Shown: positions 1 through 6,132, counted from the stretch's first letter. The stretch: DNA of 8,233 bases from Pseudomonadota bacterium (GCA_028067895.1 JAPTUI010000517.1:1-8233); one strand, 5' to 3'. Numbers and translations are program-made. The notes: a model not told the origin generated them from the letters alone.

Positions 1-949
1 CATGCAGACGCAGCCGGGTGAGGGCAGTGAATTCACCATCCGCCTGCCGTTCACGCTCGCGATCAGTCATGCGCTGATCGCGCGGGCCGGCGATGAACTC
101 TATGCGCTGCCGCTGCCGACCGTCGAGGGCGTGCTGCGCCTGCCGCTCGAGCAGGTCAACCAATATCTCGCCGCGGAGTCTGCGCCGTTCGAGTACGGCG
201 GGCAGCGCTACCGGTTTCAGCATCTGGCCGTGTTCATCGGCCTGCCGCCCTCGCCGCTGCCGAGCGAGGACGCCACGGTACCGGTGGTACTGGTGCGCGC
301 CGGGGAGCACTCCACGGCGATCGTGGCCGATGAGCTGCTCGGCAACCGCGAGATCGTGGTGAAGTCGGTCGGCCCGCAGATCGCCGGCATTCGCGGCATC
401 TCCGGGGCGACCATTCTCGGCGACGGCCGGATCGTCATCATTCTGGACATCGGCGCGCTGGTGCGCGCCGAGTGGCGCGGCCGCGGTCTGGCGCCGGCCG
501 AGCGCGACCCGGCCGACCGGCGCATCCTCGCGATGGTGGTGGACGATTCGATCACGGTCCGGCGGGTGACGCAGCGGCTGCTCGAGCGCAACGGCATGCG
601 GGTGCTGACGGCCCGGGATGGCATGGACGCGGTCGCACTGCTGCAGGATCAGGTGCCCGACATCATCCTGCTCGACATCGAGATGCCGCGCATGGACGGC
701 TACGAGGTCGCCGCACACGTGCGCAACGACCCGCGGCTGCGCGCGGTGCCGATCATCATGATCACCTCGCGGGTCGGAGAGAAACACCGTGCGCGGGCGA
801 TCGAGTTCGGCGTCGACGATTACCTCGGCAAGCCGTACCAGGAGACCGAACTGCTCGAAGCGATCGCTCCGCTGGTCGAGCGCGCCCGTGGAACGTTGCA
901 CGGCGATGACTTCGGTGCGGCCGACGCGGCCGCGGCGCAAGGCGAGTGA
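1..949 (+). CDS. chpA: ChpA/PilL-like hybrid CheA histidine kinase, C-terminal part (5' end outside window)
   Basis: This is the C-terminal 315 residues of a hybrid chemotaxis-type histidine kinase; the reading frame (codons from base 2) is open at the left edge. It begins with the last piece of the HATPase domain (GEGSEFTIRLP). A CheW-like regulatory domain follows (about residues 16-155, FTLAISHALI...YALPLPTVEGV), which in CheA proteins docks CheW and receptors. A charged linker leads to a full receiver domain (about 175-295) with acidic pair D181/D182, phosphoacceptor D225 in LLDIEMPRMDG, T255 and K277. The layout CheA core, CheW-like domain, C-terminal receiver is that of ChpA/PilL, the kinase controlling type IV pilus twitching and surface sensing. 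The following gene is ChpC/CheW-like, which agrees. The Hpt domains that would confirm ChpA lie outside the window, so another hybrid CheA remains possible. Being internal, the first ATG at base 2 is not taken as a start. Confidence 0.88.
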   Translation, partial: MQTQPGEGSEFTIRLPFTLAISHALIARAGDELYALPLPTVEGVLRLPLEQVNQYLAAESAPFEYGGQRYRFQHLAVFIGLPPSPLPSEDATVPVVLVRAGEHSTAIVADELLGNREIVVKSVGPQIAGIRGISGATILGDGRIVIILDIGALVRAEWRGRGLAPAERDPADRRILAMVVDDSITVRRVTQRLLERNGMRVLTARDGMDAVALLQDQVPDIILLDIEMPRMDGYEVAAHVRNDPRLRAVPIIMITSRVGEKHRARAIEFGVDDYLGKPYQETELLEAIAPLVERARGTLHGDDFGAADAAAAQGE

Positions 950-959
950 CGGGGGAACG

Positions 960-1424
960 ATGGCCGAGCGGGTCCAGGAAATCTACAGTCTGCTCATTCC
1001 GCTCGCGGAAGGTCGGCTGATCGTGCCGCGTGCCTGTGTTGCGGAAGTGGCCGGATTGCCGGTGCCTTCGGAGATGACCGGTGCGCCGCCGTGGTACATC
1101 GGCACGGTGCCGTGGAACGGCCGGCCGGTGCCGCTGGTCTCCTTCGAGGGGGTCTGCGGGCGGAGCATTCCGCCGGGCTCGGGGCGCTCGCGCATGGTGG
1201 TCTTCGTGGGCCTCGGAACGCGCCTGGCGCACTTCGCCATCGTCTCGCAGGGGTTTCCGCAGCTGGTACGGCTGAGCTCGGATGTGATCCGCCCGGGCAG
1301 TGCGACGTTTCCGGAGCGCGCCCCGGTGCTCTGCCAGCTGCGCATGGCCAACGAGACGCCGCTGGTGCCGGACCTGGAGCGCCTCGAGGCGCTGATCGCG
1401 GACGAGACGCGCTTCGCGGCCTGA
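960..1424 (+). CDS. chpC: CheW-like coupling protein, ChpC type
   Basis: This encodes 154 residues that make a single CheW-like domain, the scaffold linking chemoreceptors to a CheA kinase in the cytoplasm. The fold is recognisable from an opening beta strand (EIYSLLIPLAEGRLIVPRACV), then WYIGTVPWNGRPVPLVSFE, which corresponds to the 'G.....G..VPV.....' core of CheW. A distal strand (RMVVFVGLGTRLAHFAIVSQG) follows. The ATG at 960 is 10 bases after the upstream kinase's stop and is preceded by the purine-rich GGGGGAA, a good ribosome-binding site, so the two genes are almost certainly co-transcribed. A longer frame back to 789 would overlap the receiver domain and is not needed. Position directly after a ChpA-like kinase suggests ChpC, an accessory coupling protein of the Pil-Chp system. 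I cannot tell ChpC from another CheW-like paralogue by sequence alone. Confidence 0.85.
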   Translation: MAERVQEIYSLLIPLAEGRLIVPRACVAEVAGLPVPSEMTGAPPWYIGTVPWNGRPVPLVSFEGVCGRSIPPGSGRSRMVVFVGLGTRLAHFAIVSQGFPQLVRLSSDVIRPGSATFPERAPVLCQLRMANETPLVPDLERLEALIADETRFAA

Positions 1425-1562
1425 GCCGGCGGGGCGAGCGTGAACGTGGGCGGGGCTTGAGAAACGCCTCAAGGTCCGGCCCGATCGGCCGATGTTAATC
1501 GAGAGGAGTCGAATCAATCGCCCCGCCTCGCGCGGGTCTCGCTGGCCATCGGCTGGGATGCC
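1425..1562 (+). other. Intergenic region before the diguanylate cyclase
   Basis: This 138-base gap holds a short inverted repeat (CTTGAG/CTCAAG, 1457-1474 area) and a strong Shine-Dalgarno-like GAGAGGAG at 1501-1508. No ATG, GTG or TTG lies at the right distance after that motif in the downstream gene's frame. The frame of the downstream gene is open upstream to before 1491, so its true start is uncertain. I see no convincing promoter or terminator here. Confidence 0.4.
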
Positions 1563-2897
1563 GTGCAGCCTCGAACGCATCCCAGTGCAGGACCGGTCCC
1601 CGGCGCCCGTGTGAACTTCTCGGCTTTACCCGACTTTGTGGCCATAGGCGGTCTGGTCGCCGTCTTCTGGACGCTGCTGCGCCGTACCCGCCAGAGCCGC
1701 CTGAATTTCTGGCTGGTCGGCTGGGTGCTGCTGCTGGTGCACATCATCGCGCTGTTCGTGGCCGCGAACACGGCCGGCAGCGCCGATGGTGCCTATTCCG
1801 TTGCGATCGCGATGCTGGTGGTGATCGCCAACATTTTCATGTGGGCGAGCGGCGAGCAGCTCGAGATCCGCGCCCGCACCCTCTCGATCGCGGTCTTCAG
1901 CGCCGTACCCGATGCGGTCCTGCTGAGCTGCGTGCAGTACGGCGTCACGGCCCCCTGGATGTATGCGGCAACGACCGTCGCCGGGACCGGTTCGATGCTG
2001 TGGATGATGCGGGCCTGGCGCAGCGCGAACGGCCAACCTACGTTGCGCTGGCGGACCTCGCTGGTGCTCAGCGTCTATGCGGTGCAGGGCGCGCTGCTCG
2101 CCTTCGGTCATCCGAACGAGGCGCTCACCTGGATGCTCACCTGGCATTACCTGGCGGTCGCCGCGCTGTACCGGATGACCGCGCCGCGCGCCTCGGCCAG
2201 CGTGCGCTTCACGATGATCAGCTTCATTGCCTGGGCGTTCGTGTTTCCGGCCGCGGATCTGATGGCGGTGCTTTGGCCGCACGCGCACGTCGATGCCGAA
2301 GTCTGGAACCTGCCGAAGTTCCTGGTCGCCACTGGCATGACCTTCACGTTGCTCGAGGAGCAGCTCTCGAAGGCCGAGTACGCCTCACTGCACGATGCAC
2401 TCACCGGGTTGCCCAACCGCCGCCTACTGGTGCGCCGCCTGCACGAGGCCATGGCGCGGACGAGAGCCGCAGGCCGCGAACTGGCGCTCGTGGTCATCGA
2501 TCTCGATGGGTTCAAGGAGATCAACGACACGTTCGGGCACGCGGTGGGCGATGAGGTGCTGCAGTGGGCGGCGGGACAGTTCCGGGCGCGGCTCGGGACG
2601 CACGACGTGCTGGCGCGGCTCGGCGGCGATGAGTTCGCCGTCGTGCTCGCCGAACTCGGGGGCCGGGACGCCGCCGAGCGGATTGCCGCGGATCTGCGCA
2701 GCGCACTGGCCGATGGCCTGGTGGTCCGAGGGCGCCAGCTCGTGATCGGTGCCAGTGTCGGCTTCTCGCTCTATCCGGCCGACGGCGATGATGCTGATCG
2801 GCTCTACGCGGCGGCCGACCACGCGATGTACGAGCGCAAGCGCTACCGGCAGGACGCGCATGGGCCGGGCGCGCTCGAAGTACGCCTCGGCGCCTGA
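1563..2897 (+). CDS. Membrane-bound diguanylate cyclase (GGDEF domain)
   Basis: The protein (444 residues from the GTG at 1563) has an N-terminal membrane part with about eight or nine hydrophobic segments (roughly 24-40, 48-69, 78-95, 108-124, 131-150, 164-182, 190-203, 216-237, 251-264). A short helix (EEQLSKAEYASLHDALTGLPNR) leads into a GGDEF domain (about 275-430). GGDEF enzymes condense two GTP into the second messenger c-di-GMP. The catalytic motif GGDEF is intact at 354-358, and the metal/substrate residues D313 (VIDLDGFK), N321 and D330 (GHAVGD) are present, so activity is expected. The inhibitory I-site normally reads RxxD five residues before GGDEF; here it is GTHD (345-348), so product inhibition is probably lost. 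The membrane part matches no sensor family I can name. The start is uncertain: a second in-frame GTG lies at 1611, just before the first membrane segment, and neither has a good ribosome-binding site. It may work with the upstream chemosensory genes, but the gap argues against one tight operon. Confidence 0.9.
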   Translation: MQPRTHPSAGPVPGARVNFSALPDFVAIGGLVAVFWTLLRRTRQSRLNFWLVGWVLLLVHIIALFVAANTAGSADGAYSVAIAMLVVIANIFMWASGEQLEIRARTLSIAVFSAVPDAVLLSCVQYGVTAPWMYAATTVAGTGSMLWMMRAWRSANGQPTLRWRTSLVLSVYAVQGALLAFGHPNEALTWMLTWHYLAVAALYRMTAPRASASVRFTMISFIAWAFVFPAADLMAVLWPHAHVDAEVWNLPKFLVATGMTFTLLEEQLSKAEYASLHDALTGLPNRRLLVRRLHEAMARTRAAGRELALVVIDLDGFKEINDTFGHAVGDEVLQWAAGQFRARLGTHDVLARLGGDEFAVVLAELGGRDAAERIAADLRSALADGLVVRGRQLVIGASVGFSLYPADGDDADRLYAAADHAMYERKRYRQDAHGPGALEVRLGA

Positions 2898-2906
2898 GGC
2901 GCCGGG
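2886..2906. terminator. Hairpin between convergent genes
   Basis: The arms CGGCGCC (2888-2894) and GGCGCCG (2898-2904) are perfectly complementary. One wobble pair and one C-G pair extend the stem to 2886/2906. The three-base loop is the TGA stop of the diguanylate cyclase. The convergent gene's stop is only 10 bases away, so the hairpin could end transcripts from both sides. There is no T-tract on either strand, so it may only stall polymerase or protect 3' ends. Confidence 0.4.
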
Positions 2907-2907
2907 C

Positions 2908-3669
2908 TTACTCGAGGGCCGAGAGCACGGGGGCGTGCAGCCGGCCGTTGCTGGCCAGCACCGAGGTGGTTTCCAGGGTGATCTCCCCGCCGGCGAGGTC
3001 AGTGAACGTGCCGCCCGCTTCGCGCACGATCACCACCAGCGCGGCAATATCCAGAATGTTCACGTCGGACTCGATCACCACCTCGAGCGCGCCCCGGGCG
3101 AGCAGGTGGTAGTGCACGAAGTCCCCGTAGCCGCGGATGCGGTTGACCCGGCCGATCAGCGCGCCGAGTCTCGCCCACTGCGCCGAGCGGGCGAGCGTCT
3201 TCAGATTGCCCGTCGAGATGATGCTCGCGGCGAGCTCGGTGGTCGGGCTGACGCGGATGGGACGGTCATTCAGGTACGCCCCGCCGCCGCGCTCAGCCCA
3301 GGCGATTTCGCCGTACGCCGGTGCGCTCGAGACGCCGAGGACCAGCTGCCCTGCGCGCAGCAGTGCGATCTGAGTCGAAAAGAACGGGCACTGACGCACG
3401 AATGACTTGGTCCCGTCGATCGGATCGACCAGCCACACGCTCTCGGCGCCCAGATCGTGCTGACCGGTCTCCTCACCGTAGAAGCCGTAGTCGGGGAAGC
3501 GCTCAGCGAGGAGGGTGCGGATGGTCTGCTCGGCGCGCACGTCCGCTTCGGTCACGGGCGTCTGGTCCGTCTTGGTGCGCACCTCGAGGTTGTGCTGGTA
3601 ATAGCCGCCGATCACCTCGGCGGCGGCGCGGGCCGCCTCGAGGGCGGCTTGAAGTTCGGGTGAGGGCAT
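2908..3669 (-). CDS. hisN: Inositol-monophosphatase-family phosphatase, probable histidinol-phosphatase
   Basis: This encodes 253 residues, the usual length for the IMPase superfamily of Mg-dependent, Li-sensitive sugar- and amino-alcohol-phosphatases. Metal-binding motifs are in order: GEE (65-67), VDPIDGTKSF (81-90; D82, D85) and the C-terminal aspartate D207 in NILDIAALVVIVREAGG. The run DGTKSFVRQCPFFSTQIAL, the GNL near 154-156 and YGDFVHYHLLARG (181-193) resemble HisN, which removes phosphate from L-histidinol phosphate late in histidine synthesis. Inositol- or fructose-bisphosphatase activity cannot be excluded; the position before D207 is Leu where the family usually has Trp or Tyr. 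No other his genes are in the window. It is transcribed convergently to the diguanylate cyclase and divergently from the adenosyltransferase gene. The ATG at 3669 has no clear Shine-Dalgarno sequence, but the conserved N-terminal region leaves little room for another start. Confidence 0.8.
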   Translation of the reverse strand: MPSPELQAALEAARAAAEVIGGYYQHNLEVRTKTDQTPVTEADVRAEQTIRTLLAERFPDYGFYGEETGQHDLGAESVWLVDPIDGTKSFVRQCPFFSTQIALLRAGQLVLGVSSAPAYGEIAWAERGGGAYLNDRPIRVSPTTELAASIISTGNLKTLARSAQWARLGALIGRVNRIRGYGDFVHYHLLARGALEVVIESDVNILDIAALVVIVREAGGTFTDLAGGEITLETTSVLASNGRLHAPVLSALE

Positions 3670-3695
3670 GCGGCTCGGTCGCGTGAGGGGCCGTC

Positions 3696-3724
3696 AAATT
3701 GCCGTCCCGGGACGCGCCTGTCAA
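3696..3724 (-). promoter_or_regulatory. Putative sigma70-type promoter for the hisN-like gene
   Basis: On the minus strand a perfect -35 consensus TTGACA (3724-3719) is followed after 17 bases by CAATTT (3701-3696), a poor -10 match. Predicted transcription would start near 3689, leaving a leader of about 20 bases. The intergenic region is only 91 bases and must also hold the promoter of the divergent adenosyltransferase gene, whose -10-like CACAAT is at 3738-3743. The two promoters would therefore lie back to back. Confidence 0.4.
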
Positions 3725-3760
3725 TCGCGCGCTCTGGCACAATGCGCCCCGAGGCGAACC

Positions 3761-4309
3761 ATGGGCAATCGACTGAGCAAAATCTACACGCGCACCGGGG
3801 ATGAGGGCACCACCGGGCTCGGCGACGGGACACGGGTGCCCAAGGACAGCGCGCGGGTCGAGGCCTTCGGCACGGTCGATGAGCTCAACAGCGCGCTCGG
3901 CGTGCTGCTCGCCGTACCGGGGCTGCCGGCGGCGGTGCTCGAGTGCCTGACCGAGGTGCAGCACCAGCTGTTCGATCTCGGCGGCGAGCTGTGCATCCCG
4001 GGACACACGGTCCTCGGAGCCGAACAGGTCGAGGGCCTGGAGCGGACGCTCGATGCGTTCAACGAGGCGCTGCCGCCGCTGAAGGAGTTCATCCTGCCGG
4101 GCGGCGGCGCGGCGGCTGCTGCCTGCCACCTTGCCCGCACCGTGGCCCGGCGTGCCGAGCGCAGGGTCTGGACCCTGGCGGCCGCCGAGCCGGTCAATCC
4201 GCACGCGCTGCACTACTTGAACCGGCTGTCGGACCTGTTGTTCGTGCTGGCCCGGGTGCTCGCGCGGCACGAGCGGGGCAGCGAGGTGCTCTGGCGGCAT
4301 TCGCGCTGA
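3761..4309 (+). CDS. PduO-type cob(I)alamin adenosyltransferase
   Basis: This protein of 182 residues is a cytoplasmic ATP:corrinoid adenosyltransferase of the PduO/MMAB family. These enzymes transfer the 5'-deoxyadenosyl group of ATP to cob(I)alamin to make coenzyme B12. Family signatures are clear: the ATP-binding N-terminus KIYTRTGDEGTTGLGDG (7-23), RVEAFGTVDELNSALG (32-47), QHQLFDLGGELC (68-79), and FILPGGGAAAAACHLARTVARRAER (about 110-134), whose arginines contact ATP. A C-terminal NRLSDLLFVLAR helix follows. Length is normal for the family. The ATG at 3761 is chosen because GAGG (3751-3754) sits six bases upstream and TRTGDEGTT falls at the expected distance. No B12 synthesis or B12-dependent enzyme genes are adjacent, so its job may be to supply cofactor to an enzyme encoded elsewhere. 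Related genes are named pduO, cobO/btuR-like or mmaB, so I give no symbol. Confidence 0.93.
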   Translation: MGNRLSKIYTRTGDEGTTGLGDGTRVPKDSARVEAFGTVDELNSALGVLLAVPGLPAAVLECLTEVQHQLFDLGGELCIPGHTVLGAEQVEGLERTLDAFNEALPPLKEFILPGGGAAAAACHLARTVARRAERRVWTLAAAEPVNPHALHYLNRLSDLLFVLARVLARHERGSEVLWRHSR

Positions 4310-4378
4310 GGCGTGCCGCCACACTGCAACTTTCGCGCTGCGGGCGTGTTCTGGGGGCCTCTTGGACCGGAGATGCCC

Positions 4379-5071
4379 ATGAACCGCACGTCGAGCGCCG
4401 CACTGGTCGGCCTGTTCCTTGGACTCACCGCGCTCGCCGCGCTGCCCGGCGTGGCGCATGCCGGGGATGGCACGACGGTCACGCGTACCTACCCGTGGCA
4501 CTCGGACCAGCTCACCCTCGAGGTGCCCGCCGACGTGCATTACCAGCCGGCGCCCGACTGGCGTCTGACGATCAGTGCGCCCGAGCGCACGTTGCGCGAG
4601 CTCGTCGTAGAGGATGGGCGGATCAAGTCCAGGGTGCATGCCTGCTTTTCGCTGGTGCCGTTCTGCATGCGCTTCGGAACGGATATCGAGCACACCGTGC
4701 ACGTGAGCATCAGCGGGCCGGCGCTGCGGGTGATCCGGGTGGACGGTGTGGCAGACCTCGAGCTCGATCAGATCCACCAGGACCGTCTCAGGCTGCAGAT
4801 CGACGGCAGCGGGAAAGTCCGCGGCAGCGGTACGGTTGATGCGCTTGCCGTGACCATCGACGGTGCCGGCACCGTGCACCTGGGGCACCTGAGCGAGCAG
4901 CGCGCCCGCGTGCACATCAACGGCAGCGGCACGGTCTCGATCGCACCCACCGACAGCGTCTCGGTGAACATTGCCGGGGCGGGAACCGTACGCCTGCACT
5001 CCAACCCGGCGCACGTCACGAGCCATATCTACGGCGCCGGCGAGGTGACTCGCGTGCCCGCGACCGGTTGA
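4379..5071 (+). CDS. Secreted DUF2807/GIN-domain-like beta-repeat protein
   Basis: This encodes 230 residues with a classical signal peptide: MNRT, a hydrophobic stretch (about 7-24), then a likely signal-peptidase I site after AHA (26-28), so the mature protein is periplasmic or exposed. The mature part is predicted all-beta. Its C-terminal half carries five spaced repeats of the type hydrophobic-x-G-(S/A)-G-x-V, at about 140-147, 159-166, 179-186, 197-204 and 216-223. The 17-20-residue period matches the beta-helical layout of DUF2807 (GIN domain, 'putative auto-transporter adhesin head'). Cys89 and Cys96 could form a disulfide. The function of the family is not established. The ATG at 4379 is preferred over that at 4373 and the GTG at 4313 because GGAG (4369-4372) lies six bases upstream and the signal peptide then starts correctly. 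It begins 69 bases after the adenosyltransferase stop and may be read through from it. Confidence 0.75.
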   Translation: MNRTSSAALVGLFLGLTALAALPGVAHAGDGTTVTRTYPWHSDQLTLEVPADVHYQPAPDWRLTISAPERTLRELVVEDGRIKSRVHACFSLVPFCMRFGTDIEHTVHVSISGPALRVIRVDGVADLELDQIHQDRLRLQIDGSGKVRGSGTVDALAVTIDGAGTVHLGHLSEQRARVHINGSGTVSIAPTDSVSVNIAGAGTVRLHSNPAHVTSHIYGAGEVTRVPATG

Positions 5072-5074
5072 GGA

Positions 5075-5097
5075 TCGGCGGCCCGCGCGGCCGCCGA
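5075..5097. terminator. GC-rich hairpin after the GIN-domain gene
   Basis: This perfect 9-bp stem (5075-5083 with 5089-5097) and five-base loop begins four bases after the stop of the secreted beta-repeat gene, in the convergent gap with the CBS gene. It has no T-tract. It may stall transcription or mark the 3' end together with the second hairpin at 5108-5138. Confidence 0.35.
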
Positions 5098-5107
5098 GGT
5101 TGGGGCG

Positions 5108-5143
5108 GCCGGGTCGCGGCGCACACGCGCGGCCCGGCTCTTT
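5108..5143 (+). terminator. Probable intrinsic terminator of the GIN-domain gene
   Basis: An 11-bp stem (5108-5118 with 5128-5138, one G-T pair) with a nine-base loop is followed on the + strand by TCTTT (5139-5143). This is a short but reasonable intrinsic-terminator tail for a GC-rich genome. It lies in the 101-base convergent gap and 30 bases beyond the stop of the minus-strand CBS gene, so it could act on both transcripts. Confidence 0.5.
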
Positions 5144-5172
5144 CCCCCCGGCAGCCGCGCCCCGTGAGTCGC

Positions 5173-5751
5173 TCAGGCGTCCAGCTGCCGCTCGAGGCGC
5201 GTGCGCGAGAACAGGCCGCGCACGACGCTGCCGCCCTGTGCGGCACGCTCCAACACGACGATGTGCGTGATCGCGCGATGTGCTCTGAAGTGCGCGGCAA
5301 TGTCCGCCACGCTGGCGGTGCGCACCGTGTTCCACTCGAGCATCGGCACGCGCTCCCAGGGTGTCATGATGTGGCCGACCTGGATTTCATCGTGACGCGT
5401 GAAGTTCGAGCTGTTGAGAAACTGCAGCGGCCGCTCGCCTTGGATGTCGTAGGAAGTGATCAGGCCGACGACCTTCTCGCCCCGTGCGACAAGCAGCGCC
5501 CGCACACCGGCCACCATCATGTCGCGCAGCGCCTCATCGATCGGCCGCTCGGCCGTCACGAGGACCGGAGTCTGGGCGGCGAAGTCGGTCATGACGAGCG
5601 CTGCTGGATCGCTCGCAGCGACCCGGTGGGTTTGCGGCGGCGCGGGCCGCCGCGGAGCATCACTCGTTGCGAACGCACTCGCCGCGGGATGCAGATCGCC
5701 CGGTCGGGCGAGCAGTGCGTGTTCGGCGCTTTCCGATTCTGAATCAAACAT
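5173..5751 (-). CDS. Two-CBS-domain protein
   Basis: This encodes 192 residues: a low-complexity, probably unstructured N-terminal tail (1-50, rich in Ser, Glu, Ala, Pro) followed by a CBS pair (about 51-190). CBS1 includes TPVLVTAERPIDEALRDMM (61-79) and VVGLITSYDIQG (94-105). CBS2 includes VGHIMTPWERVPML (125-138), SVADIAAHFRAHRAITHIVVL (147-167) and VVRGLFSRTRLERQL (176-190). CBS pairs bind adenosine nucleotides such as AMP, ATP or SAM and usually regulate a partner. Here there is no fused catalytic domain, so the partner is unknown. Similar stand-alone proteins ending in 'RGIFSATQIARQL' occur in gammaproteobacteria. The start at 5751 is well supported by GGAGGA on the minus strand ending about eight bases upstream; the upstream in-frame ATG at 5778 would place that site inside the gene. 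No operon partner is visible. Confidence 0.87.
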   Translation of the reverse strand: MFDSESESAEHALLARPGDLHPAASAFATSDAPRRPAPPQTHRVAASDPAALVMTDFAAQTPVLVTAERPIDEALRDMMVAGVRALLVARGEKVVGLITSYDIQGERPLQFLNSSNFTRHDEIQVGHIMTPWERVPMLEWNTVRTASVADIAAHFRAHRAITHIVVLERAAQGGSVVRGLFSRTRLERQLDA

Positions 5752-5947
5752 CGATGTGGTCCTCCGTCGCGCCCGCATGCGACAGCGCTAAGACCGCTCG
5801 GCCGGCGGGTGCCGAAGCATTGTGCGCCGAAGAATGAGGTGGGCGCGTCTCCCAAGCGAGAGACGCCCTGCCGCGCTGCGGGCGTCGCCAGAGAGCTTTG
5901 ACCGGCGCGGCGCGGAGAGTTCCGGATGCGGGCTCGCGGCGACGCGC
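5752..5947 (-). other. Upstream region of the CBS gene
   Basis: This stretch lies between the CBS start and the minus-strand terminator at 5948-5986, so it must hold the CBS promoter. It contains the ribosome-binding site (minus-strand GGAGGA, about 5760-5765), a -10-like CACAAT on the minus strand (5824-5819) without a recognisable -35, and an inverted repeat GCGTCTC/GAGACGC (5845-5851 and 5860-5866). That repeat lies just upstream of the -10-like hexamer and could be an operator. Open frames across it are short, GC-driven and without family resemblance. Confidence 0.35.
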
Positions 5948-5986
5948 AAAAAAAACAGGGCCGCGTGACGGCTCACGCGGCCCTGT
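5948..5986 (-). terminator. Strong intrinsic terminator on the minus strand
   Basis: A perfect 14-bp stem (5955-5968 with 5973-5986) closes on a four-base loop (5969-5972). On the minus strand it runs directly into eight consecutive T residues (complement of the A-run 5948-5955). This is the most clear-cut terminator in the window. It lies about 176 bases beyond the ampD stop, with no gene in between. It therefore ends either a long ampD 3' UTR or a separate small RNA started within the gap. Confidence 0.9.
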
Positions 5987-6084
5987 CTCCCCCCTCGACC
6001 TGTGCCCGGCGGGTCTACCGGCGCAATCCTCTGCTCGAAGCGCTCACCGGCGCCGGCCCGTGGGGTTCTTGTCCCGGCGCTGTT
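5948..6084 (-). ncRNA. Candidate small RNA between ampD and the CBS gene
   Basis: This is a prediction from signals only. A promoter-like pair on the minus strand (TTGACG 6118-6113, 16-base spacer, TACCAT 6096-6091) would start transcription near A6084. A strong terminator ends it near 5948, giving about 137 nt. The 5' part can fold through GCGCCGG/CCGGCGC (6080-6074 with 6056-6050). I looked for SRP RNA (GGUCAGG...GGAAGG) and 6S RNA (CCGAU, AAGCCUUAAAA) signatures and saw neither. An ATG at 6088-6086 opens a 14-codon basic reading frame (MQQRRDKNPTGRRR), but it begins just before the predicted start site. A plain ampD 3' UTR is the main alternative. Confidence 0.35.
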
Positions 6085-6090
6085 GCATTG

Positions 6091-6118
6091 ATGGTATCTC
6101 GCCCGAGCCTTACGTCAA
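6091..6118 (-). promoter_or_regulatory. Putative sigma70-type promoter for the candidate small RNA
   Basis: TTGACG (6118-6113, five of six matches to the -35 consensus) and TACCAT (6096-6091, four of six matches to the -10 consensus) are separated by 16 bases on the minus strand. It is one of the better promoter matches in a window where such matches are rare because of the high GC content. It reads away from ampD toward the terminator at 5948-5986. Confidence 0.4.
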
Positions 6119-6132
6119 GCACTTTGCACCTG

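Noticed and set aside
3503..5335. 610-codon open frame on the minus strand
   Set aside because: It runs antisense to hisN upstream sequence, the adenosyltransferase and the GIN-domain gene, all with clear family motifs. Its product is rich in Arg, Ala, Gly and His with no recognisable domain, as expected from GC-rich third-position bias.
6017..6053. Direct repeat ACCGGCGC (6017-6024 and 6046-6053) as part of an array
   Set aside because: Only two copies, eight GC-rich bases each; expected by chance in this composition and not a CRISPR or iteron pattern.
5948..6084. SRP RNA, 6S RNA or a tRNA in the gap
   Set aside because: The 4.5S loop signature and the 6S bubble sequences are missing on both strands, and no cloverleaf with a proper TTC loop could be drawn around GGGGTTCTTGTCCC (6062-6075).
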